Source of the DNA: Alphaproteobacteria bacterium UBA1002
GTDB taxonomy: Bacteria; Pseudomonadota; Alphaproteobacteria; Rickettsiales; UBA998
Reading direction: 5' to 3'
Assembly (NCBI GenBank): GCA_002291845.1
Contig: DBAU01000048.1
Coordinates: forward strand, 1 to 52,135
Length of the DNA stretch: 52,135 bases
The notes beneath the pieces are model-generated. The model was not told where the DNA came from. It saw only the letters and a list, made by a program, of their open reading frames with translations, and did not search any database. A program made the translations under genes and the position numbers. Positions 1 through 7,508 of this stretch are shown piece by piece; positions within the stretch are counted from its first letter, which is position 1, and each line of letters opens with the position of its first letter.

Positions 1-1870
1 TGGAACCGGCGGTGAGGCAAGCCAGAAGCGATATCGTCTGCGGCAGGATACGGGCATAGAAGAAGCGGGTCGTGGCGAGCTTTTCGCGGTAGAACTCCGG
101 CGATTCGCCCGGCGTATCCGCTAGGGCACCCCCACCCCAACCCTCCCCCGCCTGCGGGGGAGGGAGATGTCCATCGCCGCGCGAAGAAAACCCCTCCCCC
201 TGCATGCGGGGGGAGGACGGGAGGGGGGTGGCCCCCAGCCGCTGCAGAGCAATCTTCGCCTGTTGCGCCCAGATCCAGGCCATCACCACCAGCGCGAAGA
301 GGCGTAGATACTCCACCGAGGCAGCGGCGGCATCGTCGGGGTTGGCGAGCCCTTTCTGCGCGATCCATAGCGAGGCCTGGCGCAGATAGCCGACATGTTT
401 CTCCAGCGGCTTGATGAATTCCTGCATCTGCGGGTCGGCGGCATGATCGTCGATGAATTGCTGCACGGGATGGAAGAAACCGCGCAGGTATTTCCCATAT
501 TTGTGTGACAGCTTGCGGCCCACGAGATCGAGCGCCTGAATCCCGTTGGTGCCCTCGTAGATCTGCGCGATGCGGGCGTCGCGCGCATATTGCTCGATGC
601 CGTATTCGCGGATGTAGCCGTACCCGCCGAGGCACTGCATGGCGAGGTTCGCCGATTCGGTGCCCATATCGGTGAGGTAGGCCTTCACAATGGGCGTCAT
701 CAGCTGTACGAAATCGTCCGCCTCCTCGCGCACGGCCGCGTCTGGGTGGCGGTGGGCGAGGTCGTGTTTCATCGCGGTGAGCAGCACCAGCGCCCGCCCG
801 CCCTCGCAAAAGGCGCGGATGGTGAGCAGCATCCGCCGCACATCCGGATGCACGGTGATGGGGTCGGCGGGCTTTTCAGGATGTTTCGGGCCCTTCATGG
901 CGCGGCCCTGCAGGCGTTCATTGGCATAGGCCAGCGCGCCTTGATAAGCGGCTTCCGCAACGCCCAGCCCCTGCACGCCAACATAAATCCGCGCCGCGTT
1001 CATCATGGTGAACATGGCGGGTAGGCCGCGGTGCGGCTCACCGATCAGGTAGCCTTTCGCGCCGTCGTAATTCATCACGCAGGTGGAGGAGCCGTGGATG
1101 CCCATCTTGTGCTCGATAGAGGCGCATGTCACCGCGCCCCGCTCACCCAGCGAGCCATCCTCGTTTACCCAAACTTTCGGCACCAGAAACAGGCTAATGC
1201 CTTTGACGCCCTTGGGTGCATCCGGCAGCTTGGCGAGTACGAGGTGGAGGATGTTCTCGGTGAGGTCCTGCTCGCCGGAGGAGATAAAGATTTTCGTGCC
1301 CTCGATGGCGTAGGTACCATCATCGTTTGGCGTGGCCTTGGTGCGGATCAGGCCAAGGTCGGTGCCGCATTGCGGTTCGGTGAGGCACATGACGCCCGAC
1401 CATTCGCCCGAAATCAGCTTGGGCATGAAGCGGGGCTTCAGCGCCTCCGGGCAATATTTGGCCATCAGGTTATAGGCGCTATGCGAGAGGCCCGGGGTGA
1501 GGCCGAAGGAGAGATTGGCCGAGCAGATCATCTCGGTCACCGGCATATTGAGCACCTCAGGCAGGCCCTGTCCGCCGAAGTCCGGGTCGCAGGTGAAGGA
1601 CGGCCAGCCGCCCGCCACATACTGCGCGTAGGCCTCCTTGAAGCCCTTGGGCATGTACACGTTGCCATTCTCCCAGCGGCAGCCTTCCGCATCCCCGGAC
1701 TGGTTCAGCGGGAAGAGCACGTTCTCGCAAAGCTTGGCGCCTTCCTCGAGCAGCGGCGCAGCCAGCTCGGCGGCTTCGGTGAAGCCGGGAACATTCGTAT
1801 GGTCTCCCAGCCGGAGCCACTCGTTCAGCAGGAAGCGGAAATCATTCAACGGCGCGCGATAGGTGGGCAT
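1..1870 (-). CDS. Acyl-CoA dehydrogenase, DmdC-like (3' end outside window)
   Basis: FAD-dependent acyl-CoA dehydrogenase that introduces the alpha-beta double bond into a CoA thioester. The frame is open from the ATG at 1868-1870 to the window edge (623 codons visible). Readable family blocks are the N-terminal MPTYRAPLNDFRFLL, the FAD-contact block MCLTEPQCGTDLG, KIFISSGEQDL, and the C-terminal YIREYGIEQYARDARIAQIY followed by EGTNGIQALDLVGRKL. These match the roughly 600-residue subfamily with an extra C-terminal domain, which includes 3-methylmercaptopropionyl-CoA dehydrogenase DmdC; the real substrate cannot be told. About 38 residues around position 545 are encoded by a GC-rich palindromic repeat that interrupts the C-terminal domain without breaking the frame. 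Family-like sequence (SPEFYREKLATTRFFYARIL) resumes after it. Divergent from the orphan gene at 2009. Confidence 0.93.
   Translation of the reverse strand, partial: MPTYRAPLNDFRFLLNEWLRLGDHTNVPGFTEAAELAAPLLEEGAKLCENVLFPLNQSGDAEGCRWENGNVYMPKGFKEAYAQYVAGGWPSFTCDPDFGGQGLPEVLNMPVTEMICSANLSFGLTPGLSHSAYNLMAKYCPEALKPRFMPKLISGEWSGVMCLTEPQCGTDLGLIRTKATPNDDGTYAIEGTKIFISSGEQDLTENILHLVLAKLPDAPKGVKGISLFLVPKVWVNEDGSLGERGAVTCASIEHKMGIHGSSTCVMNYDGAKGYLIGEPHRGLPAMFTMMNAARIYVGVQGLGVAEAAYQGALAYANERLQGRAMKGPKHPEKPADPITVHPDVRRMLLTIRAFCEGGRALVLLTAMKHDLAHRHPDAAVREEADDFVQLMTPIVKAYLTDMGTESANLAMQCLGGYGYIREYGIEQYARDARIAQIYEGTNGIQALDLVGRKLSHKYGKYLRGFFHPVQQFIDDHAADPQMQEFIKPLEKHVGYLRQASLWIAQKGLANPDDAAAASVEYLRLFALVVMAWIWAQQAKIALQRLGATPLPSSPRMQGEGFSSRGDGHLPPPQAGEGWGGGALADTPGESPEFYREKLATTRFFYARILPQTISLLACLTAGS
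123..237. repeat. GC-rich palindromic repeat inserted in frame in the acyl-CoA dehydrogenase gene
   Basis: Two hairpins lie back to back. The first is a perfect 11-bp stem CCCTCCCCCGC (141-151) with GCGGGGGAGGG (154-164) and a 2-nt loop. The second pairs CCTCCCCC (193-200) with GGGGGAGG (209-216). C-rich sequence at 124-140 and G-rich sequence at 213-232 form outer complementary arms, so the whole element is a long imperfect palindrome. It contributes a Pro/Gly-rich stretch to the host protein (PLPSSPRMQGEGF, then LPPPQAGEGWGGG on the minus strand). Repeats of this look are common between alphaproteobacterial genes; here it sits inside one. Exact boundaries are uncertain by several bases, and no second copy was seen in the window. 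Confidence 0.8.
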
Positions 1871-1976
1871 AACAAAACCTCTTTGTCCCCAGCTTAAAGC
1901 GTCTTTCTTAAGATATGCTTATTTCATCGCGGAGCGAACGGGTGCTTTTCATAAAAATGTCATCAACGGAAGGTAT

Positions 1977-2000
1977 GATCATAAAAAAATTTTAATGATC
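1977..2000. promoter_or_regulatory. Inverted repeat upstream of the orphan gene at 2009
   Basis: GATCAT (1977-1982) and ATGATC (1995-2000) form 6-bp arms around an A/T-only spacer, ending 8 bases before the ATG at 2009. The position suits an operator or a leader hairpin. No Shine-Dalgarno sequence is visible between this repeat and the start codon. The rest of the 1871-2008 gap is AT-rich and presumably holds promoters for both divergent genes. Confidence 0.35.
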
Positions 2001-2008
2001 TCCCTATA

Positions 2009-3082
2009 ATGAAGAGCCTTATTTTACTTGAATTTCAACATCTTAAATTCTCGAAAGCGGTATCTGAATGGATAAGCCAGTGCCCCTATATGCATATAGC
2101 GGGTTGTACGCGTACGATGCTTCTGCTTACAGAGCAGGATGTTGCTAATCTGCCTGAAGAAGTAAAACAGCAGGCCATTTATTACAACGGGCAGCAGGCT
2201 TATGCCCGGCTTCTGGAATTTATTACTGGACTTCTCAGCCGTCATCGCGGGGAAAACCAGGTGGTTTCTCAATTCAAGGAGGCGTGGGAAGAGTTTGCGG
2301 TACGAATGCCGGATAAGGCTGCCCAGATGGACGCCATTTATCAATCCTTGCTTGCAGATAACGGGACGATTCGTAACCATGTGACCGCCGAACTGCGACC
2401 TGCTTTCTATGAGTGTACGGCGCACAAGCTTTCAGAAGCAAAACCAGGCGAAACGGTTATGGTCGTGGCGGGTGCGACGAAGCATGGTTTGCCGGCGCAG
2501 TCCACATGTCACCTTATTCACAAATTAGATAACCGCGCGAAACGTGCATCCTGTATTGTTGTTACTCATCCTGAGGAAGAAACACTGGAATCCCTATACC
2601 GTCACTTTCTCAAAGAGAAAATAGCAGGCAGGATTGTCTGTGACATTAAGAAGTTGCCCTTCCATGAGGCAACAGACAGTGCGGGGGCGCTGCATCGAAT
2701 CGACCGGGTTTTCGTCACTTTGCCGATGGGCAAATACAGAGATGCTGATGAGCGTCTGCGCACAGAGTGGAACCAGCGCGAGGCATTTGGTGGCAAGCTG
2801 GTGCATCTGGGTGGTACGGAGAAATACCAGCGCTCTTCCCCGAAAGAATGGCAAGGACTTGGTCTGGATCACTATGTTTCACCCGAGCGGATCATAGGCC
2901 AGCAGATGTTGGACCAGAACCGCAATGATGAAATCATTCAGCAGGGACGTCTGGCCTGTCAAAACTGCGCTTTCAGCCGTCTGCATGGCAAGAAGCCCAT
3001 TATCCGCAATCTGACCCTGCCGTCCCAGCAATATGGTGAACGCTCGGGGATCGGGGGCGGAGATCGCGTGATTGCTGCCTGA
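2009..3082 (+). CDS. Protein of unknown function, 357 aa
   Basis: I do not recognise this protein. It is a soluble-looking 357-residue chain with no signal peptide or membrane segment. A central part (GETVMVVAGATKHGLPAQST, then ASCIVVTHPEEETLESLYRHF) reads like alternating beta strands and helices. The C-terminal third has a CQNC pair (QGRLACQNCAFSRLHGKKP) that could bind metal or form a disulfide. By eye the gene is clearly more AT-rich than the acyl-CoA dehydrogenase and polymerase genes on either side, which may point to transfer or low expression. The ATG at 2009 has no good ribosome binding site. It stands alone, divergent from the dehydrogenase and convergent with the polymerase unit, so context gives no function. 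Confidence 0.8.
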   Translation: MKSLILLEFQHLKFSKAVSEWISQCPYMHIAGCTRTMLLLTEQDVANLPEEVKQQAIYYNGQQAYARLLEFITGLLSRHRGENQVVSQFKEAWEEFAVRMPDKAAQMDAIYQSLLADNGTIRNHVTAELRPAFYECTAHKLSEAKPGETVMVVAGATKHGLPAQSTCHLIHKLDNRAKRASCIVVTHPEEETLESLYRHFLKEKIAGRIVCDIKKLPFHEATDSAGALHRIDRVFVTLPMGKYRDADERLRTEWNQREAFGGKLVHLGGTEKYQRSSPKEWQGLGLDHYVSPERIIGQQMLDQNRNDEIIQQGRLACQNCAFSRLHGKKPIIRNLTLPSQQYGERSGIGGGDRVIAA

Positions 3083-3085
3083 GCC

Positions 3086-3175
3086 TTACTTCCCGCGCCG
3101 CGTCTGCTGGTGGGTATGCCACCACAGCGGGACGTAAGGTTTCTGCACGGTGGTCGGGGCGATGGGCTGGGTCAT
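3086..3175 (-). CDS. Putative 29-aa protein coupled to the Y-family polymerase gene
   Basis: A 29-codon frame starts at the ATG at 3173-3175 and ends with TAA at 3086-3088. Its start overlaps the polymerase stop codon in an ATGA arrangement, the usual mark of translational coupling. The peptide begins MTQPIAPTTVQKPYVPLWWH and ends in a basic, Gln/Arg-rich tail. It has no recognisable domain. The candidate rests on the overlap and on the rather protein-like composition (PYVPLWWH); chance cannot be excluded for so short a frame. If real, it would be made together with the polymerase. Confidence 0.45.
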   Translation of the reverse strand: MTQPIAPTTVQKPYVPLWWHTHQQTRRGK

Positions 3176-4425
3176 TCCAGAAACTCCTCAGGTAAGGGTA
3201 TGCGAGTAAAAGCAATTTTCGTGCCAGTGAAGCGGCTTGCGCTGCCCGGCACCAGCCCTTGCAGCACCGCGTCACGTCCGAAACGGGCGTTCAGGCGGTC
3301 CATGGCGAGGGAAAGCTGTTCCTGCTTCTCGCGCCAGCGCAGCGTGCGATCCTGCGCAGCAAACAGTGAGGCCGGGCGGGCTACGGAAAGGCCATGTAGC
3401 TGCACCGACACTTTCTTCAGCCGCGGCAGATCAGGCTGCTGCAGGCGCAGGCGTGACCATCCGGCGGTGAGCGCGCGCATCAGCGTCGCGTTGTCGCAGG
3501 CATGGGCGAACGTCACCGTCATGCCGATGCGCGGCCCGTGCTCGACGCGGGCGGCAATGTCCATCACGCTGGCATAGCGCCCGTAGCGGCGCAGGCGGCT
3601 GGCGGCCTTCAGCAGCAGGCGGCGGGTGACCAGTTCGGCCACATCGAATGGCCGCAGGGCGGGGTCGAGCACATGGCTATGCCCCACGACGCGCTTCTCC
3701 GGCGGCAGGTCCGGCAGTTCCTCGCCGCGCAGCTTATGCCACATGCGCTCCCCCTCGACGCTCCCCCAGGCGCGGCGTAATTCCCGCGGGGAGCGGGCCC
3801 ACAGATCGGCGATGGTGCCGATGCCCACGCGGCGCAGGCGGAATTCCATGTTTGGCCCAATGCCCGGTAATTCGCGGATGCTAAGGTGCCCCAGCCGCAC
3901 CGGGACATCCTCGGGGTACAATACCACCAGCCCATCCGGTTTTTTCAGATCGGTAGCGACCTTGGCGAGGAAGCGGTTGGTGGAGAGGCCGACAGAGGAT
4001 GTCAGGCACTCTCCCACCCGTTCGGCGATGCCCTGCTTGATGCGCTGGGCCAGCGCCACCGCCTCCGCCTCACCCCGCCGGGAGGGCGGCAGGGCGCAGG
4101 AGAGCTCGTCAATGGATTCTTCCTTGAGGATAGGAATATGCCGTCCGATTTCGGCGATCAGCCGGTCATGATAATCGAGGTATAGCCGGTGCCGCGCCAC
4201 CACGCAGGCCAGATGGCGGCATTTGGCGCGCGCCTCCCAGACGGGCGTGTTCGTCTTGATGCCCAGGCGCTTGGCTTCATAGCTGGCGGCGATGGCGCTG
4301 GTGTGATCGGAATCCAGCGGCACCACGATCACCGGCCGTCCGCGCAGATGCGGCTGTGCCTGCTGCTCCACGCTGGCGAAGTAGCTGTTGAAATCAAGAA
4401 ATAAGGTGGTGAGCGTTTGTTTCAT
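3172..4425 (-). CDS. Y-family (UmuC/DinB-like) DNA polymerase
   Basis: Translesion DNA polymerase of 417 residues. The N-terminal palm motif LDFNSYFASVEQ supplies the first metal-binding aspartate (D11). The second catalytic pair is intact in ESIDE (D106, E107). SSVGLSTNRFLAKVATDLKKPDG and the helix-hairpin-helix ELPGIGPNMEFRLRRVGIG follow in the normal order, then a little-finger-like C-terminus. The N-terminal wording is closer to UmuC than to classical DinB. The start at 4425 was chosen because it places the palm motif at the usual distance; an upstream in-frame ATG at 4581 would add 52 unfamily-like residues. The stop overlaps the start of a 29-codon ORF. Damage-inducible control is plausible, but no certain LexA box was seen. 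Confidence 0.9.
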   Translation of the reverse strand: MKQTLTTLFLDFNSYFASVEQQAQPHLRGRPVIVVPLDSDHTSAIAASYEAKRLGIKTNTPVWEARAKCRHLACVVARHRLYLDYHDRLIAEIGRHIPILKEESIDELSCALPPSRRGEAEAVALAQRIKQGIAERVGECLTSSVGLSTNRFLAKVATDLKKPDGLVVLYPEDVPVRLGHLSIRELPGIGPNMEFRLRRVGIGTIADLWARSPRELRRAWGSVEGERMWHKLRGEELPDLPPEKRVVGHSHVLDPALRPFDVAELVTRRLLLKAASRLRRYGRYASVMDIAARVEHGPRIGMTVTFAHACDNATLMRALTAGWSRLRLQQPDLPRLKKVSVQLHGLSVARPASLFAAQDRTLRWREKQEQLSLAMDRLNARFGRDAVLQGLVPGSASRFTGTKIAFTRIPLPEEFLE

Positions 4426-4448
4426 GCGGCCAATATGAAAGCAAGCGT

Positions 4449-4485
4449 TCCTATTTAGGATAACGATAGGATAGCTTCCTATTCG
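4449..4485. promoter_or_regulatory. Candidate operator upstream of the polymerase gene
   Basis: TCCTATTTAGGA (4449-4460) is a 5-bp inverted repeat with a 2-nt centre, followed by related pieces GATAGGATAG and CTTCCTATTC up to about 4483. The cluster lies 24-60 bases upstream of the polymerase ATG, where a promoter would be. It does not match the GTTC-N7-GTTC box known for alphaproteobacterial LexA, so the regulator is unknown. The rest of the 4426-4643 gap shows nothing else distinct. Confidence 0.3.
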
Positions 4486-4643
4486 CGACCTGTTTCCTCT
4501 GGTGGCACGTAAAGGAAACGCGTCATGGCGAGGAGGCCAATGCCGACGAAGCAATCCACCGCCGGAACGGATGGCCACCATCGCTATGACGATCTTCTAT
4601 GAAATTCGTGACGAAAGACAGACGATGGCTTACTGTGAGAACC

Positions 4644-5195
4644 ATGAAGAAATACTGGCAACCGCTGATCGAATTCGGGCCGCTGGCCGGATTTTTTCTC
4701 GCCTACAAGCTGGCAGGCCTGATGCCCGCGACGGCGGTGCTGATTGGCCTCACTCTGCTCGCGCTGATCGCGTCCTATTGGAGGGACCGGCGTCTGGCCG
4801 TCACGCCGCTGATTTCCGGCATCGCGGTCACCCTGTTTGGCGGACTCACCCTGTACCTGGATAGCGAGCTGTTCATCAAAATGAAGCCGACCCTGGTCAA
4901 CTGCCTGTTTGCCGCCATTCTGCTCGGCGGCTGGCTAACGGGGCGCGGGCTGCTCAAGCATGTGATGGGTATGGCACTGGCCCTTTCGCCGCGCGGCTGG
5001 CTGGTGCTGTCGCGTAATTACGGCTTGTTCTTCCTCTTCCTCGCTGCGCTGAACGAGGTGATCTGGCGTAGCTTTTCCACCGATTTTTGGGTCAACTTCA
5101 AAGTCTTCGGTATGTTCACCTGCATGATGCTCTTCTCCCTGACGCAGATGGTGGTGATGAAGCGGTATATGCAGGAGGAGTCTACGTCCGCATGA
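4644..5195 (+). CDS. yciB: YciB-family inner membrane protein (septation protein A)
   Basis: Multi-pass inner membrane protein of the YciB/IspZ family, linked in other bacteria to cell envelope synthesis and division. Family signatures are PLIEFGPLAGFFLAYKLAG near the N-terminus, KMKPTLVNCLFAAILLGGWL in the middle, and AALNEVIWRSFSTDFWVNFK before the last membrane helix. Five or six hydrophobic segments can be counted. The start at 4644 gives 183 residues, close to the family's usual 180 or so; an in-frame ATG at 4599 would add 15 residues. Neither has a strong ribosome binding site. The stop overlaps the next start (ATGA at 5192-5195). Confidence 0.92.
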   Translation: MKKYWQPLIEFGPLAGFFLAYKLAGLMPATAVLIGLTLLALIASYWRDRRLAVTPLISGIAVTLFGGLTLYLDSELFIKMKPTLVNCLFAAILLGGWLTGRGLLKHVMGMALALSPRGWLVLSRNYGLFFLFLAALNEVIWRSFSTDFWVNFKVFGMFTCMMLFSLTQMVVMKRYMQEESTSA

Positions 5196-5551
5196 CGGTG
5201 CCTGTTTCCCTTGCGGCATTTCGTGCCCAGCGTGACTGGCGGGCTATGCAAAAGGATGTCAGAAAAGAATTTGCCTTTGTGCTTGGTGCAGCCATGGAGG
5301 TTTGGCGGACACATCATCCTTATCATGATGCGCACTATACCCAACCTGTGGTTACGGCACTTACTCTAACGCAGCGTGGAAACCCGCTCAGTGAGCGCCA
5401 ATTGAAAGACCTTCGTGATACGCTCCTGCACTGGCATCGCAAGGAAATCCAGCCATCTGTTGCGGACGCATTGAACCTATGCCTTGAAGCCCTGACGCAA
5501 AATGGTAAGCACCTGTTGGGGTATGGGAACGTGCAAAGTATCCCACGTTAG
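5192..5551 (+). CDS. Hypothetical protein, 119 aa, coupled to yciB
   Basis: Small soluble protein with no domain I can name. It starts MTVPVSLAAFRAQRDW and is mainly helical in appearance, with a His-rich stretch (RTHHPYHDAHY) and no signal peptide. The ATG at 5192 overlaps the yciB stop by four bases and has AGGAGG at 5173-5178. A longer in-frame start at 5087 lies deep inside yciB and is less likely. Translational coupling suggests co-production with YciB, but a functional link is only inferred. Confidence 0.7.
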   Translation: MTVPVSLAAFRAQRDWRAMQKDVRKEFAFVLGAAMEVWRTHHPYHDAHYTQPVVTALTLTQRGNPLSERQLKDLRDTLLHWHRKEIQPSVADALNLCLEALTQNGKHLLGYGNVQSIPR

Positions 5552-5554
5552 GAT

Positions 5555-6946
5555 CTAACGCTGCGGTTGCTGGCTTCCAGGGGAAACCCCGACCGCGCCT
5601 GTAGTGGGTGGTGGTGCAGGGGGAGAAGCAAATACGCTTGCCGCAGCAAGTACGCCCAATCGAGTAAGACTGCTTCCTGCCGCAAGTGCTTGGCTTAACA
5701 TGGAATCCTCAACTAGTCGCCCTTGACCCGTCAGGAGCCCGAATACGTTGGTTACAGGGCGTGAAATTTCCGTGACGACAAAGCCGCCCGGTACTTGTTC
5801 AATGGCGCTGTGCGCTGCTTCAGCCCAACGACGCTGACTGGCATGCATAACTACGCCCGCGGGCGAACTCATGAGCGCTGCCTGGCCAGCCTCTGTGGCA
5901 GCCTGAGCATGGGAGCTGCCCGAGGCAAGGCCCGCCGCCACACCCACGCCTCCTGCGATGACCACCCCCACTGCGCCTGAAACGTGGGCTCGGTTACGCC
6001 TTATTAATTCTGCAAGCCTTGCACGTCGTGCTGCCTCCGGATCAACCGGAGGGCGCGCCTGTGTCAGGGCTTGTTCATAGGATTCTGACGCTGTGGTGTA
6101 GCGAGATGCTTGGCCAGAGTTTGGACCAGAAAGCTGGGCAAAATCTCGAATGCTGCCATCTCTGTTCACCGGATGAGCCAATGTCCGTGCATGGTCATTC
6201 AAGTCGTGTAATGCACTTCCCTCGAGTGCCGTGCCACGTACGCGGTCTGTATGCTGGGTTGGGCGGCCCTCGGTATGCTCAGCCCCTGCAACAATACGAC
6301 GAGCGCCTTGTAGCTCGTGATATCTCGCGGCCTGCCGAAGATCGGCTTGGCTGAGATTATCAGGATTGGCGGGTTGGAATGACCGGCTCCGCTCGATGAG
6401 ATTGTCAATGAGTGCGGCAGAGGGTGAATTCGCTCTCCCGTCTGGAAGGCGACTTCTGGTTTCTTCCAGCGCACGGATTAAATCGCCACGGCGTTCGACA
6501 AAATCTTGTCCGCTTACAGGGCGCGATTGAGGGTTCTCAGGATGCGCGACACTGTCCCGCTGTATCCGCAAGTCCTCCACTAGCCGTTGCAGGTTTGTGC
6601 TTCTTGTGGCTTCGCGCCCACTACTCTGCATAAAAGTGCGACGCTGATCAGGTGGTAGTTCTCGATGATCTGGCTGGTTGCCCCGACGCCCTTCGCCGAG
6701 CAGAACGCTGGTTGCCTCTGCGATATCAAGCATACGCGCTAAATCGGCAGCTTGCGCAACGGCGCGTCGGTCTATTCGGTCTGGTAAAGCTTGTCCTGCA
6801 GCAGCCTCACGAAGTATTGCTCCTGTTTGTAGATCGTAACGCCCCTGACGAATCAGCTCGTGTCCGCGATAGTAGGTGGCATCATCGGTGTTAAGGACGG
6901 CCCTTCGGTGATTATCAGAAAGAGAGAAACCACCGCGCCCACTCAT
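5555..6946 (-). CDS. Unknown 463-aa protein with hydrophobic C-terminal segments and a Pro-rich tail
   Basis: Not recognised. Residues 1-320 are hydrophilic and rich in Arg, Gln, Asp and Asn, with helical heptad-like stretches (for example RSTNLQRLVEDLRIQRDSV). Residues 322-343 form a glycine-rich hydrophobic segment (GAVGVVIAGGVGVAAGLASG). A second hydrophobic stretch spans about 417-440, and the last 23 residues are rich in Pro, Gly and Ser. There is no N-terminal signal peptide. Its ATG overlaps the stop of the upstream 167-aa gene by one base (TAATG), so the two are co-translated. Large hydrophilic part, late membrane-active segments and no known homologue would suit a secreted or surface effector, but that is inference. 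Confidence 0.75.
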   Translation of the reverse strand: MSGRGGFSLSDNHRRAVLNTDDATYYRGHELIRQGRYDLQTGAILREAAAGQALPDRIDRRAVAQAADLARMLDIAEATSVLLGEGRRGNQPDHRELPPDQRRTFMQSSGREATRSTNLQRLVEDLRIQRDSVAHPENPQSRPVSGQDFVERRGDLIRALEETRSRLPDGRANSPSAALIDNLIERSRSFQPANPDNLSQADLRQAARYHELQGARRIVAGAEHTEGRPTQHTDRVRGTALEGSALHDLNDHARTLAHPVNRDGSIRDFAQLSGPNSGQASRYTTASESYEQALTQARPPVDPEAARRARLAELIRRNRAHVSGAVGVVIAGGVGVAAGLASGSSHAQAATEAGQAALMSSPAGVVMHASQRRWAEAAHSAIEQVPGGFVVTEISRPVTNVFGLLTGQGRLVEDSMLSQALAAGSSLTRLGVLAAASVFASPPAPPPTTGAVGVSPGSQQPQR

Positions 6947-7449
6947 TAACGACCTCGCCCACCAAATTCATTACTACGCGGGCAGCTACTGCCCAACTCT
7001 AGACTGCCGCGTTGGATGCGTGCTGCGCGATAGGAATGCTCTGCCGGCGCTGCAATGGAAAGCGTAAATCGAGTGGAGGGAGTCTCTGTACCTGACGGGG
7101 GTGTATCATGTTCCCCCTCTGGTGAATTTGCAGCGACATGGTCCATCACATCGTGTTGCTGGAGTAGGGCTCGTATTTCATCCAGCAGGTCACCGCGTTG
7201 CTTATAATCCCTTTCCAGCCGATTGAAGCTCGCCTGATCTAGGTGGAGGATGATGGGTAAGGCGCCTGATTCCGTTTCTTCGGCAGGCAGAACTTCAAGC
7301 GCATGTAAGCCGTACTTCTCAGCGATCTTTTGCAAAGCGTCACGGTTAGCATTCAGCCGCGAAAGGGCCTCATGACACGCATTATCCTGAGGGGCTTGCC
7401 AGATTTTAACCCGAGGGGGAAACTTAGCGCTGTGCGGAAGGCTTTCCAT
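6946..7449 (-). CDS. Unknown 167-aa protein, partner of the 463-aa gene
   Basis: Not recognised. The first 105 residues look folded and partly helical (RLNANRDALQKIAEKYGLHA, LERDYKQRGDLLDEIRALLQ). The remainder is low-complexity, with Ser, Thr, Pro and Gly (PEGEHDTPPSGTETPSTR). No signal peptide or membrane segment is present. It lies 59 bases downstream of purD on the same strand and overlaps the following gene by one base. The small size and placement ahead of a larger protein with hydrophobic segments would fit a chaperone-effector pair, but nothing in the sequence proves it. The 59-bp gap before it is very AT-rich and could hold its own promoter. Confidence 0.7.
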   Translation of the reverse strand: MESLPHSAKFPPRVKIWQAPQDNACHEALSRLNANRDALQKIAEKYGLHALEVLPAEETESGALPIILHLDQASFNRLERDYKQRGDLLDEIRALLQQHDVMDHVAANSPEGEHDTPPSGTETPSTRFTLSIAAPAEHSYRAARIQRGSLELGSSCPRSNEFGGRGR

Positions 7450-7508
7450 ACCAATAGAATAGCATGGAAATTATTAGTACAATATTAACGTTTTTTTACA
7501 TTCGCCCC

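Noticed and set aside
141..216. Rho-independent terminator inside the dehydrogenase gene
   Set aside because: The hairpins are strong but have no T-run on either strand, and the reading frame passes through them.
590..1897. Long plus-strand open frames over the acyl-CoA dehydrogenase gene
   Set aside because: They are antisense shadows of the dehydrogenase; their products lack family features, whereas the minus-strand frame reads as a complete family protein.
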